Shown here piece by piece: positions 7,454 through 15,049 of a stretch of DNA of 15,297 bases. The translations under genes and the position numbers were made by a program. Under the pieces are notes generated by a model. The model made no database searches. It saw nothing but the letters and a program-made list of their open reading frames with translations, and was not told the DNA's origin. Origin of the DNA: Desulfobacula sp. (lineage in GTDB: Bacteria; Desulfobacterota; Desulfobacteria; Desulfobacterales; Desulfobacteraceae); assembly GCF_021107415.1 (NCBI RefSeq), contig NZ_JAIOSW010000295.1, forward strand, positions 1 to 15,297, given 5' to 3'. The first letter of the stretch is position 1. Every line of letters starts with the position of its first letter.

Positions 7454-8662
7454 TTATCCCATCGTTCCTGCCATTTGAAAAATCGGCATATACATGGCCA
7501 GCATGATAAACCCGATGACAAATCCCATTAAAACCATGAGAACAGGTTCAATGGTGGAGGTTATTATTGAAAGCTTTGCCGCTACATCTTTTTCGTAAAA
7601 CACAGCAATATCCTTTAATACTTTCTCAAGATTGCCGCCCTCTTCCCCTGCTGCTACCATTCTTAATGCCATGCCGGGAAATATATCAACCTTTTTAAGT
7701 GCCAGGGCAAATCCTTCGCCTTGTTCAATCAATAATAGAGCATTTTTTATACCAGCCTGCATAAAACTGTTTGAGATAAGTCCCTTGGAAATTTGCAATG
7801 CCTGGTTTAAAGGAATACCGCCCCTGAGAACAGTTGAAAGAGAAGACGTAAATAAAGCAGTTGAATAGATAACAGACAATTCACCTATGAAAGGTATTTT
7901 CAGATAATGCGTATCAAAAAGCAGCTTACCTTGTTTGGTTTTCAGACAAAACGATACCAGCCAGATTGTAAAAATAATACCACCTGAAATCACCCAGAAA
8001 TATGATCGAATAAAATAACTGAACTGCAAAAGTATTCTAGTAAAAAAAGGCAGCTGCGCCCCGGCTTCCACAAAAGTTCCTGTAATAGAAGGAACTACAA
8101 AAATTATTAGAAAAGCCACCACAAAAATAGAACATATGGTCAAAATGGCCGGATATACGGAAGCTGCCTTGATTTTTTGCCTGATCTGCCGGGATCGTTC
8201 AAAATATTCAAGATATTCTTCAATGGCATCGGGCATATTCCCGCTAGCCTCACCAGATCTAAGCGTGGCAATATAAAGAGAAGAAAAAATATTCTCATAT
8301 TTTTCAAACGCATTGGGAATGGATTCACCTTCTGAAATATCATCCCGGATATTTTTCAAAATCATAGAAAAAAAACCTTTATCCTGTTGTTCAATAATAC
8401 CGTCAAATGCGAGAACAACCGGAAGCCCGGCTCTTAACAAAGTTAAGAATTCCTGGTTAAAGGAATAAAAATCTTTTAGTTTAAGTCTTTGCTTTTGGAA
8501 AAAAGATAAAAAAGGGGTTGAACCACTTATCCTCTGCGCTTTCACAAGAAAGCCCCCATCTTCAGCAATCTGTTTTTTAATTAAATTCACAGAACCGGAT
8601 TGAATTACTCTTTCAATGATTTTACCATCATTAACGGCAATCTTACATTTATATGAGGGCAT
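7454..8662 (-). CDS. gspF: GspF/PilC-family inner-membrane platform protein
   Basis: A 402-residue polytopic protein with two T2SS-F domains (about 67-190 and 270-392) and membrane helices near 168-192, 217-240 and 370-395. Typical motifs are SFNQEFLTLLRAGLP (67-81), the internal repeat LSTVLRGGIPLNQAL (275-289), RSGEASGNMPDAI and MVAAGEEGGNLEKVL. Platform proteins couple motor rotation to pseudopilin extraction from the membrane. The start is supported by a strong GGAGGAG Shine-Dalgarno (8676-8670) 7 nt upstream, and by the MPSYKCKIA N-terminus typical of the family. It is the first gene of the left operon and faces the control region. It is the only gspF-like gene in the window, although the right operon also needs one. 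Confidence 0.96.
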   Translation of the reverse strand: MPSYKCKIAVNDGKIIERVIQSGSVNLIKKQIAEDGGFLVKAQRISGSTPFLSFFQKQRLKLKDFYSFNQEFLTLLRAGLPVVLAFDGIIEQQDKGFFSMILKNIRDDISEGESIPNAFEKYENIFSSLYIATLRSGEASGNMPDAIEEYLEYFERSRQIRQKIKAASVYPAILTICSIFVVAFLIIFVVPSITGTFVEAGAQLPFFTRILLQFSYFIRSYFWVISGGIIFTIWLVSFCLKTKQGKLLFDTHYLKIPFIGELSVIYSTALFTSSLSTVLRGGIPLNQALQISKGLISNSFMQAGIKNALLLIEQGEGFALALKKVDIFPGMALRMVAAGEEGGNLEKVLKDIAVFYEKDVAAKLSIITSTIEPVLMVLMGFVIGFIMLAMYMPIFQMAGTMG

Positions 8663-8669
8663 ACAAAAT

Positions 8670-8676
8670 CTCCTCC
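8670..8676 (-). promoter_or_regulatory. Ribosome binding site for gspF
   Basis: On the minus strand GGAGGAG precedes the ATG at 8662 with a 7-nt spacer. It is the strongest Shine-Dalgarno of the left operon, as expected for its first gene, and fixes the start. Confidence 0.85.
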
Positions 8677-8727
8677 GGAATTCTTCAGATAATATTATTC
8701 ATCGGCTCAACATACCATTATCAGAAG

Positions 8728-8747
8728 AAAGGGGACAGATTTATTTT
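8728..8747 (+). repeat. Possible remnant of REP-like / Y1-transposase-associated motif
   Basis: A GGGGACAGATTTATTTT core (8731-8747), preceded by AAA, resembles a motif I recall next to REP-associated or IS200-like Y1 transposase genes in Deltaproteobacteria. No transposase gene or second end is visible here, so it may be a remnant or chance. Confidence 0.25.
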
Positions 8748-8762
8748 GACTTTACGGGTGCC

Positions 8763-8778
8763 TGTCATATTTATGACA
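8763..8778. promoter_or_regulatory. Inverted repeat, candidate enhancer-binding-protein site
   Basis: TGTCATA-TT-TATGACA is a perfect 7-bp inverted repeat with a 2-bp spacer, flanked by GGGT (8756-8759) and ACCC (8781-8784) that extend it imperfectly. It lies about 165-180 bp upstream of the predicted sigma-54 start at 8941, where NtrC-type activators usually bind. A further ATGAC half-site lies at 8792-8796. Binding is inferred. It could also be a hairpin or part of a REP-like remnant. Confidence 0.4.
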
Positions 8779-8828
8779 TAACCCATGATAAATGACGGTT
8801 TAAGATCAAATTTAAATTCCCTCCTTTG

Positions 8829-8834
8829 TATAAT
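8829..8834 (+). promoter_or_regulatory. Weak candidate sigma-70 -10 box
   Basis: A perfect TATAAT preceded by TTTG sits about 170 bp before gspL, but no good TTGACA lies 16-18 bp upstream (best TCAAAT). In this AT-rich spacer it may be chance. Confidence 0.2.
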
Positions 8835-8914
8835 AAAAAAAATTTTGCTTGATAACCCTGTACAGCAATGGTTGTTGGTCTGAAATAGTTTCCTTTCTGA
8901 TCCTTTCCGGATAT

Positions 8915-8930
8915 AGGCACCAATCTTGCA
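8915..8930 (+). promoter_or_regulatory. Sigma-54-type (-24/-12) promoter for gspL operon
   Basis: AGGCAC-CAATC-TTGCA matches the TGGCAC-N5-TTGCW consensus with one mismatch, and keeps the exact GG-N10-GC spacing (8916-8917 and 8928-8929). The start of transcription would be near 8941, leaving a leader of about 60 nt before the gspL ATG. It is the only such element seen in the intergenic region. RpoN control with an activator is inferred. Confidence 0.55.
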
Positions 8931-8988
8931 AAATTCCTGCTTTTCAAGGATGCAGGGCAGAATATTGCAGATTCTGTTCTATAATTTT

Positions 8989-8993
8989 AAGGA
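8989..8993 (+). promoter_or_regulatory. Ribosome binding site deciding the gspL start
   Basis: AAGGA with a 7-nt spacer precedes the ATG at 9001. The longer frame from a TTG at 8926 would begin inside the -12 element, so 9001 is preferred. Confidence 0.75.
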
Positions 8994-9000
8994 TACATTA

Positions 9001-10470
9001 ATGGCAGACACATTTTTAAGTCTTGATATAGATGCAGTCGGCATAGCTGCTATGATCGTTACGCGTGTGTCAAAAAAATCATATGTTAAGAAAATCTGCC
9101 GTATCAATTATAAAGATCTGCCTGAAACCCAAAAACCCGAAAACCTTTTAGATTCTGCTTTAATATACCTTGAAGACCACATGGATATGGCTTCATGCTC
9201 TGTAGCTACCCTTCTAATACCGTCATCCTCTGTTAGTTTCAGAAATATTGAACTGCCTTTCAGGTCTGCTAAAAAAATAAAACAAATTTTGCCAATAGAG
9301 ATTACATCGCATCTGCCCGTGCCTGAAGAAAAATATATTTCAGATTTTCATATACTTAACAGCCCCTATAAAAAAGACCAGGTGCCTGTTTTTACAGCAT
9401 CTATTATTGAATCGGTTATTGAAAATTATATTGATGCATTATCCCAATATGGTATTAAGCCAAAAATTATAACACCAAAAGGCTATGCCGCTGCAATCTG
9501 CCTTTTAAAAAAAATTCCATCCATCACTAATTTTATTTGCCTTGACCTTGGTCTTTGTGAAAACACGATCACACTGGTTCATCACAGGGAGCCTGTTTTT
9601 GTTCGCTCATTTTCAGCCTTGCAATACAAGGCTGAAGAGTTTGCAGATACCGTTAAACAAGCCTTGCTCGGATTCAGACAAACCACAGGGTCAGATACGT
9701 GTTTTGATCTTTTTATCACTGCCGGCAATGGATTTAAAGACCTTGAAAAAGTATATTATGCTCTTGAAAACTTATTAGATTATCAGACCAGGTATCAACA
9801 ATCAGATGATAGCTCCCAACATAAACCGGAACTAAAAAAAATAAACAGCACAAATCTTATTTCTGCACTTCATCCAAATAAAAAGACAGGCCCGATTTTC
9901 AATTTTTATAAAATTAAAACCGAGTCTGATCCAATTTTCCGAAAAAATATTAAAGCAATCGCCACAATAATTTTTCTTGCCTGCATTCTTTTTGCTTCTT
10001 CTCGTTACAACCTCCACCTGGAGATTGCAGACCTTAATGAAAAGATAGATAACAATCAAGCTATAGTCCATTCAATTTATAAAACAAGTTTTCCTGAAGA
10101 AAAAAATATCAAACACCCTTTTCTCCAGATGCAATCCCTTGTAAAAAAAGCAATTAAAGAATCAAATTCAGCAAAAAAAAACGAGGCGTCATTCATAAAA
10201 TCAAACCATAAAGCAGCCCGGGTCATGGCTGCATTGTCTGATAGCATACCCAGGACAATTGATATGGAGATATCCAGGTTCCTTTTAAACCGGACAACCC
10301 TGGTGATTTCAGGAACAACTGACAATTTTAAAAACGTTGATAGAATAAAAAGCTTTATTGAAAAAGCAGACCTGTTTAAACAAATCTCGATAAATAGTGC
10401 ATCAGCCGATAAAAAAACTGATCAAGTACTTTTTAAATTTACAATTCAACTGCAAAAAGGAGCTTTATGA
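9001..10470 (+). CDS. gspL: GspL-like assembly platform protein (PilM-PilN type fusion)
   Basis: A 489-residue bitopic protein. The cytoplasmic part (about 1-300) is an actin-like PilM fold: MADTFLSLDID opening, ATLLIPSSSVSFRNIELPF, LDLGLCENTITLVHHREPVFVRSF (split at 181-204). A membrane helix follows at about 316-334. The periplasmic part has a coiled-coil-like region and a ferredoxin-like end (MAALSDSIPRTIDMEISRF, then LVISGTTDNFKNVDRIKSFIE) of the PilN type. GspL recruits the motor ATPase and contacts GspM. The frame extends upstream to 8926, but the ATG at 9001 has AAGGA 7 nt before it and does not run into the promoter. No gspM gene follows: the next gene is gspC, whose ATG overlaps the gspL stop (ATGA). 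It is the first gene of the right operon and probably RpoN-dependent. GspL versus a PilM/PilN fusion is largely a naming matter. Confidence 0.88.
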   Translation: MADTFLSLDIDAVGIAAMIVTRVSKKSYVKKICRINYKDLPETQKPENLLDSALIYLEDHMDMASCSVATLLIPSSSVSFRNIELPFRSAKKIKQILPIEITSHLPVPEEKYISDFHILNSPYKKDQVPVFTASIIESVIENYIDALSQYGIKPKIITPKGYAAAICLLKKIPSITNFICLDLGLCENTITLVHHREPVFVRSFSALQYKAEEFADTVKQALLGFRQTTGSDTCFDLFITAGNGFKDLEKVYYALENLLDYQTRYQQSDDSSQHKPELKKINSTNLISALHPNKKTGPIFNFYKIKTESDPIFRKNIKAIATIIFLACILFASSRYNLHLEIADLNEKIDNNQAIVHSIYKTSFPEEKNIKHPFLQMQSLVKKAIKESNSAKKNEASFIKSNHKAARVMAALSDSIPRTIDMEISRFLLNRTTLVISGTTDNFKNVDRIKSFIEKADLFKQISINSASADKKTDQVLFKFTIQLQKGAL

Positions 10471-11333
10471 AACCATTATTTTTATTCATAAATACTCTTT
10501 TATTAATTTCCATTGCCTATTTTTGTGTTCAGATCTTTTACAAGCATATTGGTAAGGGTTTCTTTGAAGTTGATATGCCACCGCCAAAAAAAGTGCAGCC
10601 CATCGAAAAAACCCAAAACTCAAAGAAAAATTCTTTTAATAATCAATATAAAAAAATAAAAGACCGCAATCTTTTCAAAGTACTGGTTGAAAAAAAAGAC
10701 CTCGAATATCAAAAACCTTTAATGAATAATTTTAAAGATCTCAAATTGACAGACCTTGATTTAACTCTATGGGGTACTGTAACCGGTACTAATAATACCT
10801 GCGCTGTTATTGAAGATAATAAAAATAAATTACAAGCCTTATATCAAATTGGAGATGAACTTCAGGGGGCTGCCATAAAAAAAATTTTAAGGGATAAGGT
10901 TATTCTTACATATCATCATAAGGATTACATCCTTGAGATGGATATAAAACAAATGCCTGACACATCTGTTTTTCAAAAAAACACCACTTTAAAGGCTAAA
11001 GAAATTGCTGTGAATAAATCTTTAATTAATTCATCTTTAAAAAATATTGATGATTTAAAAAGGCAGGCAAGAATCAAACCCATGATTACCAAAGGCAAAT
11101 CTGACGGTCTTTTACTTTACAGTATTAAGCCGGATTCACTTTTCCATACATTGGGCCTGCAAAATGGAGATATCATCAGGCAAGTCAATGGAAGACCGAC
11201 ACTGTCATTGGAGGATGCCGTTAAAATCTATCAAAATTTTGGGAATTCCTCCAAAGTAAAGGTGTCGATATTCAGGAATGGAAAAAACCAGGAGATTGCA
11301 TACCATATCAAACCTGATGAAAAAGCAAATTAA
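10467..11333 (+). CDS. gspC: GspC-like protein with PDZ domain
   Basis: A 288-residue inner-membrane protein with one N-terminal helix (about 4-22), a proline/lysine-rich linker, an HR domain (about 62-160: KDRNLFKVL, LWGTVTGTNNTCAVIE, IGDELQGAAIKKIL) and a C-terminal PDZ domain (about 205-285: SIKPDSLFHTLGLQNGDIIRQV and VNGRP). This is the standard order of GspC. The HR domain touches GspD N0, and the PDZ domain is thought to take part in substrate or secretin recognition. The start overlaps the gspL stop and the gene ends just before gspD. The linker (about 35-62) holds several Lys-Lys and Pro pairs. Assignment is well supported by domain order and neighbours. Confidence 0.92.
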   Translation: MKPLFLFINTLLLISIAYFCVQIFYKHIGKGFFEVDMPPPKKVQPIEKTQNSKKNSFNNQYKKIKDRNLFKVLVEKKDLEYQKPLMNNFKDLKLTDLDLTLWGTVTGTNNTCAVIEDNKNKLQALYQIGDELQGAAIKKILRDKVILTYHHKDYILEMDIKQMPDTSVFQKNTTLKAKEIAVNKSLINSSLKNIDDLKRQARIKPMITKGKSDGLLLYSIKPDSLFHTLGLQNGDIIRQVNGRPTLSLEDAVKIYQNFGNSSKVKVSIFRNGKNQEIAYHIKPDEKAN

Positions 11334-11348
11334 AGGAGACCCATCATA

Positions 11349-13364
11349 ATGTTACATAACAGAAAACTATTGCTGACAATCTTAAAAACATTTTTTTTAG
11401 GGATTGTTATATGTTTTTCTGTCTCCATATGTGCTGCAAAAACAACATCTAATCCGTCAAAAATAAAACCCGACTTTGTCTCCATTGATTTTAATAATGT
11501 TGATATCAGGGTATTCATCAAATTCATGAGCAACCTGACAGGAAAAAATTTTATTGTGGATAATCGGATTAAAGGAAATGTTACGATTATATCTCCTAAA
11601 AAGCTATCTATTAATGATGCCTACAAAGTATTTGAGTCTGTACTTGATATTCATGGATTTGCAACAGTTCAGTCAGGAAAAGTGATTAAAATCATCCCTG
11701 CCCCCAATGCAAAAACAGACAATATTAATACAAGACTTGTAACAGATTCTGAATTGCCCCGGGATCAGATTGTAACCAGAATTGTACCCCTTGAATATGC
11801 CAATGCCGATGAATTAAAAAATCTTTTAATGCCGCTTATTCCAAAGGGAAGTGTTATTATTTCCTATAGAGATACCAATATGCTGATTGTTACAGCTACA
11901 CTCTCAAGCATTAAAAGGCTTTTAAAGATTATTGACACCATTGATATTCAAAGCATTGGAAAAAAAATATCCATCATACCCATCAAGTATGCTGATGCTA
12001 AAAAACTTACACAAAGCCTGTCCATGATATTTGCAGCTAGAATTAAGGAAAAAAAAAATAAAGCAGACCAAGATCTTATTGTTAAATTTGTTGCAGATGA
12101 AAGAACAAATTCTGTGATATTGCTTGCCAGTAAGGTTGAGACAAAAAGAGTTGAAAACCTGATAAACATTCTTGACAAACAAGTCCCCAAAGGTGAAGAA
12201 AAAATCCGGGTATATTATCTTGAGCATGCATCAGCAGAAAAACTTGCCAAAGTGCTTCAAGACATCCATACCAGAGGAAACATAAATAAAAATGGACAGC
12301 AGAAAACACCTCTTTTGTCTCAAAATATTAAAATTACAGCAGACAAATCAACAAACAGCCTTGTCATTTTAGCTGACAAGGAAGATTATCCCGTTCTTGA
12401 AGAGGTCATAGCAAAACTCGATATCCCCAGAGCAATGGTCTATATTGAATGCTTAATCATGGAGGTCAATGTTACCCGCGGGTTGAACATTGGTACTGAA
12501 TGGCGGGCAGCCGGAGGATATAATAATGACACAGGCGCGGTTTTCGGCGGATTTGGTGGCACAGGAGATTCCGGATATTCCAATCTTAATGCCATCTCAT
12601 CCGATGCAAGTCTTCCAAAGGGTTTTTCCATTGGTGTGCTGGGAAAAAACATCAGTATCGGAGGGTTAACATTTCCTTCTATCCATGCAGTGGTCCAGGC
12701 ATTTCAAAGTGATAAAGACGTTCATATTTTAGCAACACCACAGGTGCTGACCACAGAGAATGAAGAAGCAATCATCACGGTTGGTAAAAATGTACCGTTT
12801 CAAACAAGGTCTGCAGCTGAATCCGGTGTGGAAACCTATAATTCTTTTGAATATAAAGATGTCGGGATCACTCTTAAAATCACGCCCCAGATAAGCAAAG
12901 GAAGACTTGTTCGATTGAATATTTTTCAGGAACTAACCAAATTAGACAGTGCCAATCAATCCAGCCCGGACAGACCCACAACCCTGAAACGCAAAATAGA
13001 AACAAGCATCATTGTTGAGGATACCAATACGGTTGTCATTGGCGGACTTATTGATGAAAGCTTAACACAAACTCAAACCAAAGTGCCCTGTCTTGGAGAT
13101 ATTCCTTTCTTAGGCTATGGATTTAAAAATGTATCAAAAGGAGAAGATAAAACAAATTTATATGTCTTTTTAACGCCCAAAGTAGTCCAAAATCCCCTTG
13201 AGGCAACAAAGATATATGAAAAGAAAAAGTCTGAAATCGAATTGATCCAAAAAGGGGCTATCAACCTGTATCATCAAAAAATTCAAACCAATCCCATACA
13301 GCCCATTCTTATTGAACCTCAAGATATGCCTGAAACCATGCCAAAAATTATGCCAAAGTTATGA
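11349..13364 (+). CDS. gspD: GspD secretin of type II secretion
   Basis: A 671-residue outer-membrane secretin. A signal peptide ends near residue 30 (SICAA|KTT). N0 spans about 43-118, N1 about 142-203, N2 about 205-275, N3 about 284-360, and the secretin domain about 440-615, with VHILATPQVL (458-467), VVIGGLIDE (562-570), the signature VPCLGDIPFLGYGF (579-592) and YVFLTPKVV (605-613). There is no clear lipobox, unlike the left secretin, so a pilotin elsewhere may be needed. A glycine-rich stretch (about 389-411) sits before the pore domain. The tail is rich in Pro and Met (MPETMPKIMPKL). An AAAGGAG site lies 10 nt upstream of the ATG. Multimers form the substrate pore. It is clearly a distinct lineage from the left secretin. 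Confidence 0.96.
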   Translation: MLHNRKLLLTILKTFFLGIVICFSVSICAAKTTSNPSKIKPDFVSIDFNNVDIRVFIKFMSNLTGKNFIVDNRIKGNVTIISPKKLSINDAYKVFESVLDIHGFATVQSGKVIKIIPAPNAKTDNINTRLVTDSELPRDQIVTRIVPLEYANADELKNLLMPLIPKGSVIISYRDTNMLIVTATLSSIKRLLKIIDTIDIQSIGKKISIIPIKYADAKKLTQSLSMIFAARIKEKKNKADQDLIVKFVADERTNSVILLASKVETKRVENLINILDKQVPKGEEKIRVYYLEHASAEKLAKVLQDIHTRGNINKNGQQKTPLLSQNIKITADKSTNSLVILADKEDYPVLEEVIAKLDIPRAMVYIECLIMEVNVTRGLNIGTEWRAAGGYNNDTGAVFGGFGGTGDSGYSNLNAISSDASLPKGFSIGVLGKNISIGGLTFPSIHAVVQAFQSDKDVHILATPQVLTTENEEAIITVGKNVPFQTRSAAESGVETYNSFEYKDVGITLKITPQISKGRLVRLNIFQELTKLDSANQSSPDRPTTLKRKIETSIIVEDTNTVVIGGLIDESLTQTQTKVPCLGDIPFLGYGFKNVSKGEDKTNLYVFLTPKVVQNPLEATKIYEKKKSEIELIQKGAINLYHQKIQTNPIQPILIEPQDMPETMPKIMPKL

Positions 13365-15049
13365 TTGCCGAGTTTATAAATATATTAAAAAAACGCATAA
13401 AGCTCTCGGATGAGAGTGTTAAAAAAATCATCACTGCTTATAAAAAAAACAAAACAAATCTTATAGAAGCTGTCTTGAAAACCAGAATTATCTCTGAAAA
13501 AGATATCCTTGAAGCATTAAGTATCTTATACTCGATTCCATTTATTGAAACCCTTGTCACTGAGGATGCAAAAAATGATTGGATTGATCGCGTATCCAAA
13601 AATTTTTTAAAATTATTTTATGTTGTACCCATTATCAAGAGAAAAAAAAGTCTCATTGTTATAAATGATCCATCCAGATTAAGCCATATACATGATCTGG
13701 CCAGATTAGTGGATATAAAAAAATATCAACTTGTTCTTGGACCCAAAAACCTGATTTTATCCTCGATTAACACTTTATATGAGAAGCGTGATGAAAACAC
13801 ACAAAAAATTGTTGATGAAATAGAAGATAATGAATCTGTGTTCCTGCAGGAAATGGAACTCATTGCAGATCTCTTGGATGTTACCAATGATGCCCCTGTT
13901 ATAAGACTTGTAAACCATATGATTTCACAGGCTGTTAAGGCCGGAGCCAGTGATATTCATTTTGAACCGTTTAGAGATATTATCAATATTCGATACCGGA
14001 TTGACGGTATTTTATATAATATACTGCAACCGCCCAAAATTGCCCAGGCTTCCATAATCTCCAGAATAAAAGTTATGGCACAAATGGATATTGCTGAAAA
14101 AAGAGCGCCCCAGGATGGCAGAGCCCAGGTCAGATTGGGAGAATATGAGATAGATATCCGTATTTCAACGGTCCCGACCAATTATGGAGAACGTGTTGTC
14201 ATGCGTCTTCTTAATAAATCCGGGTATTTTCTTAAACTTTCACAACTGGGCCTGTCAAAAAAGAACAATTCAATTTTGAACAGAATCATCAGGCAGAACA
14301 GCGGGGTTGTATTGGTAACCGGCCCAACAGGATGCGGTAAAACAACAACACTTTATGCCGGATTGTCGGAAATCAACATTCCTGATAAAAATATCATAAC
14401 AATTGAAGATCCTGTGGAATACAATATACAGGGCATAGGACAGATCCAGGTGAACCCCAAAGCAGGTGTAACCTTTGCAAAAGGATTGCGCTCGATTGTG
14501 AGACAGGACCCGGATATTATTCTTGTGGGAGAAATCCGGGATCTTGAAACAGCCCAGATTGTTATCCAGTCCGCCCTTACCGGTCACCTTGTTTTTTCCA
14601 CACTGCATACCAATGATGCAGCAGGAGCCATCATAAGACTTGCAGACCTTGGAATAGAGTCTTATCTCATTTCCTCGTCAGTCAACACAATTATTGCACA
14701 AAGACTTGTAAGAAAACTGTGTAATAATTGCAAACAACAAGTGTCTCTCAATCTTGATGACATTGTAAACCTTGGGATACTCAATAAACAATTGAATGGG
14801 AAAAAAATATTCAAATCAAAAGGATGTTCAAATTGTTTTAATACCGGTTATTCCGGCAGGGAGGCCATTTTTGAAATCATGGTTTTGAATGATGAATTAA
14901 AAAGCCTGGTGAGCAAAACAACTGATGGAAATATCCTCAAAAAAGCTGCCCAGAAAATGGGAATGATAACACTTCGCCAGGATGGTGTACAAAAGGTCTT
15001 AAAGGGGATTACATCTATCAAAGAAGTTTTTCGTGTTACCCAAACGTAA
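13361..15049 (+). CDS. gspE: GspE secretion motor ATPase (right operon)
   Basis: A 562-residue motor ATPase that overlaps gspD by ATGA. It has a GspE N-terminal domain (about 15-160), Walker A GPTGCGKT (321-328), Asp box IITIEDPVEYN (345-355), Walker B ILVGEIRD (387-394), His box TGHLVFSTLHTND (407-419), and the full zinc tetracysteine C454-x-x-C457 and C489-x-x-C492. It thus differs from the left ATPase, which has C-x-C. It drives the pseudopilus of the machine built by GspL, GspC and GspD. It is the last gene of this operon: neither gspF nor pseudopilins follow. Its last 51 bp overlap the convergent gene from the right edge. The two ATPases differ throughout, so they are old paralogues, not a recent duplication. 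Confidence 0.96.
   Translation: MIAEFINILKKRIKLSDESVKKIITAYKKNKTNLIEAVLKTRIISEKDILEALSILYSIPFIETLVTEDAKNDWIDRVSKNFLKLFYVVPIIKRKKSLIVINDPSRLSHIHDLARLVDIKKYQLVLGPKNLILSSINTLYEKRDENTQKIVDEIEDNESVFLQEMELIADLLDVTNDAPVIRLVNHMISQAVKAGASDIHFEPFRDIINIRYRIDGILYNILQPPKIAQASIISRIKVMAQMDIAEKRAPQDGRAQVRLGEYEIDIRISTVPTNYGERVVMRLLNKSGYFLKLSQLGLSKKNNSILNRIIRQNSGVVLVTGPTGCGKTTTLYAGLSEINIPDKNIITIEDPVEYNIQGIGQIQVNPKAGVTFAKGLRSIVRQDPDIILVGEIRDLETAQIVIQSALTGHLVFSTLHTNDAAGAIIRLADLGIESYLISSSVNTIIAQRLVRKLCNNCKQQVSLNLDDIVNLGILNKQLNGKKIFKSKGCSNCFNTGYSGREAIFEIMVLNDELKSLVSKTTDGNILKKAAQKMGMITLRQDGVQKVLKGITSIKEVFRVTQT

Larger units (their letters stand above)
8663..9000. other. Divergent intergenic control region between gspF and gspL operons
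   Basis: These 338 bp carry no gene. They hold, from left to right: the gspF ribosome site, a motif near 8728-8747 resembling REP/Y1-transposase remnants, the palindrome at 8763-8778, a TATAAT near 8829, a CTGTACAG palindrome (8858-8865), a sigma-54-type element (8915-8930) and the gspL ribosome site. No convincing sigma-70 or sigma-54 promoter was found for the left operon; a TATTAT at 8694-8689 has only a poor -35. No intrinsic terminator was seen. Confidence 0.85.

Noticed and set aside
8858..8865. CTGTACAG palindrome between the two operons as an operator
   Set aside because: A single 8-bp palindrome is expected by chance and no second copy or supporting spacing was found.
8926..9000. 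N-terminal extension of gspL from a TTG at 8926
   Set aside because: The extension begins in the -12 element of the likely promoter, adds a non-conserved stretch, and an ATG with a good ribosome site lies at 9001.
11922..12309. Three overlapping minus-strand frames opposite gspD
   Set aside because: They mirror coding-strand composition of gspD and contain no recognisable motifs.
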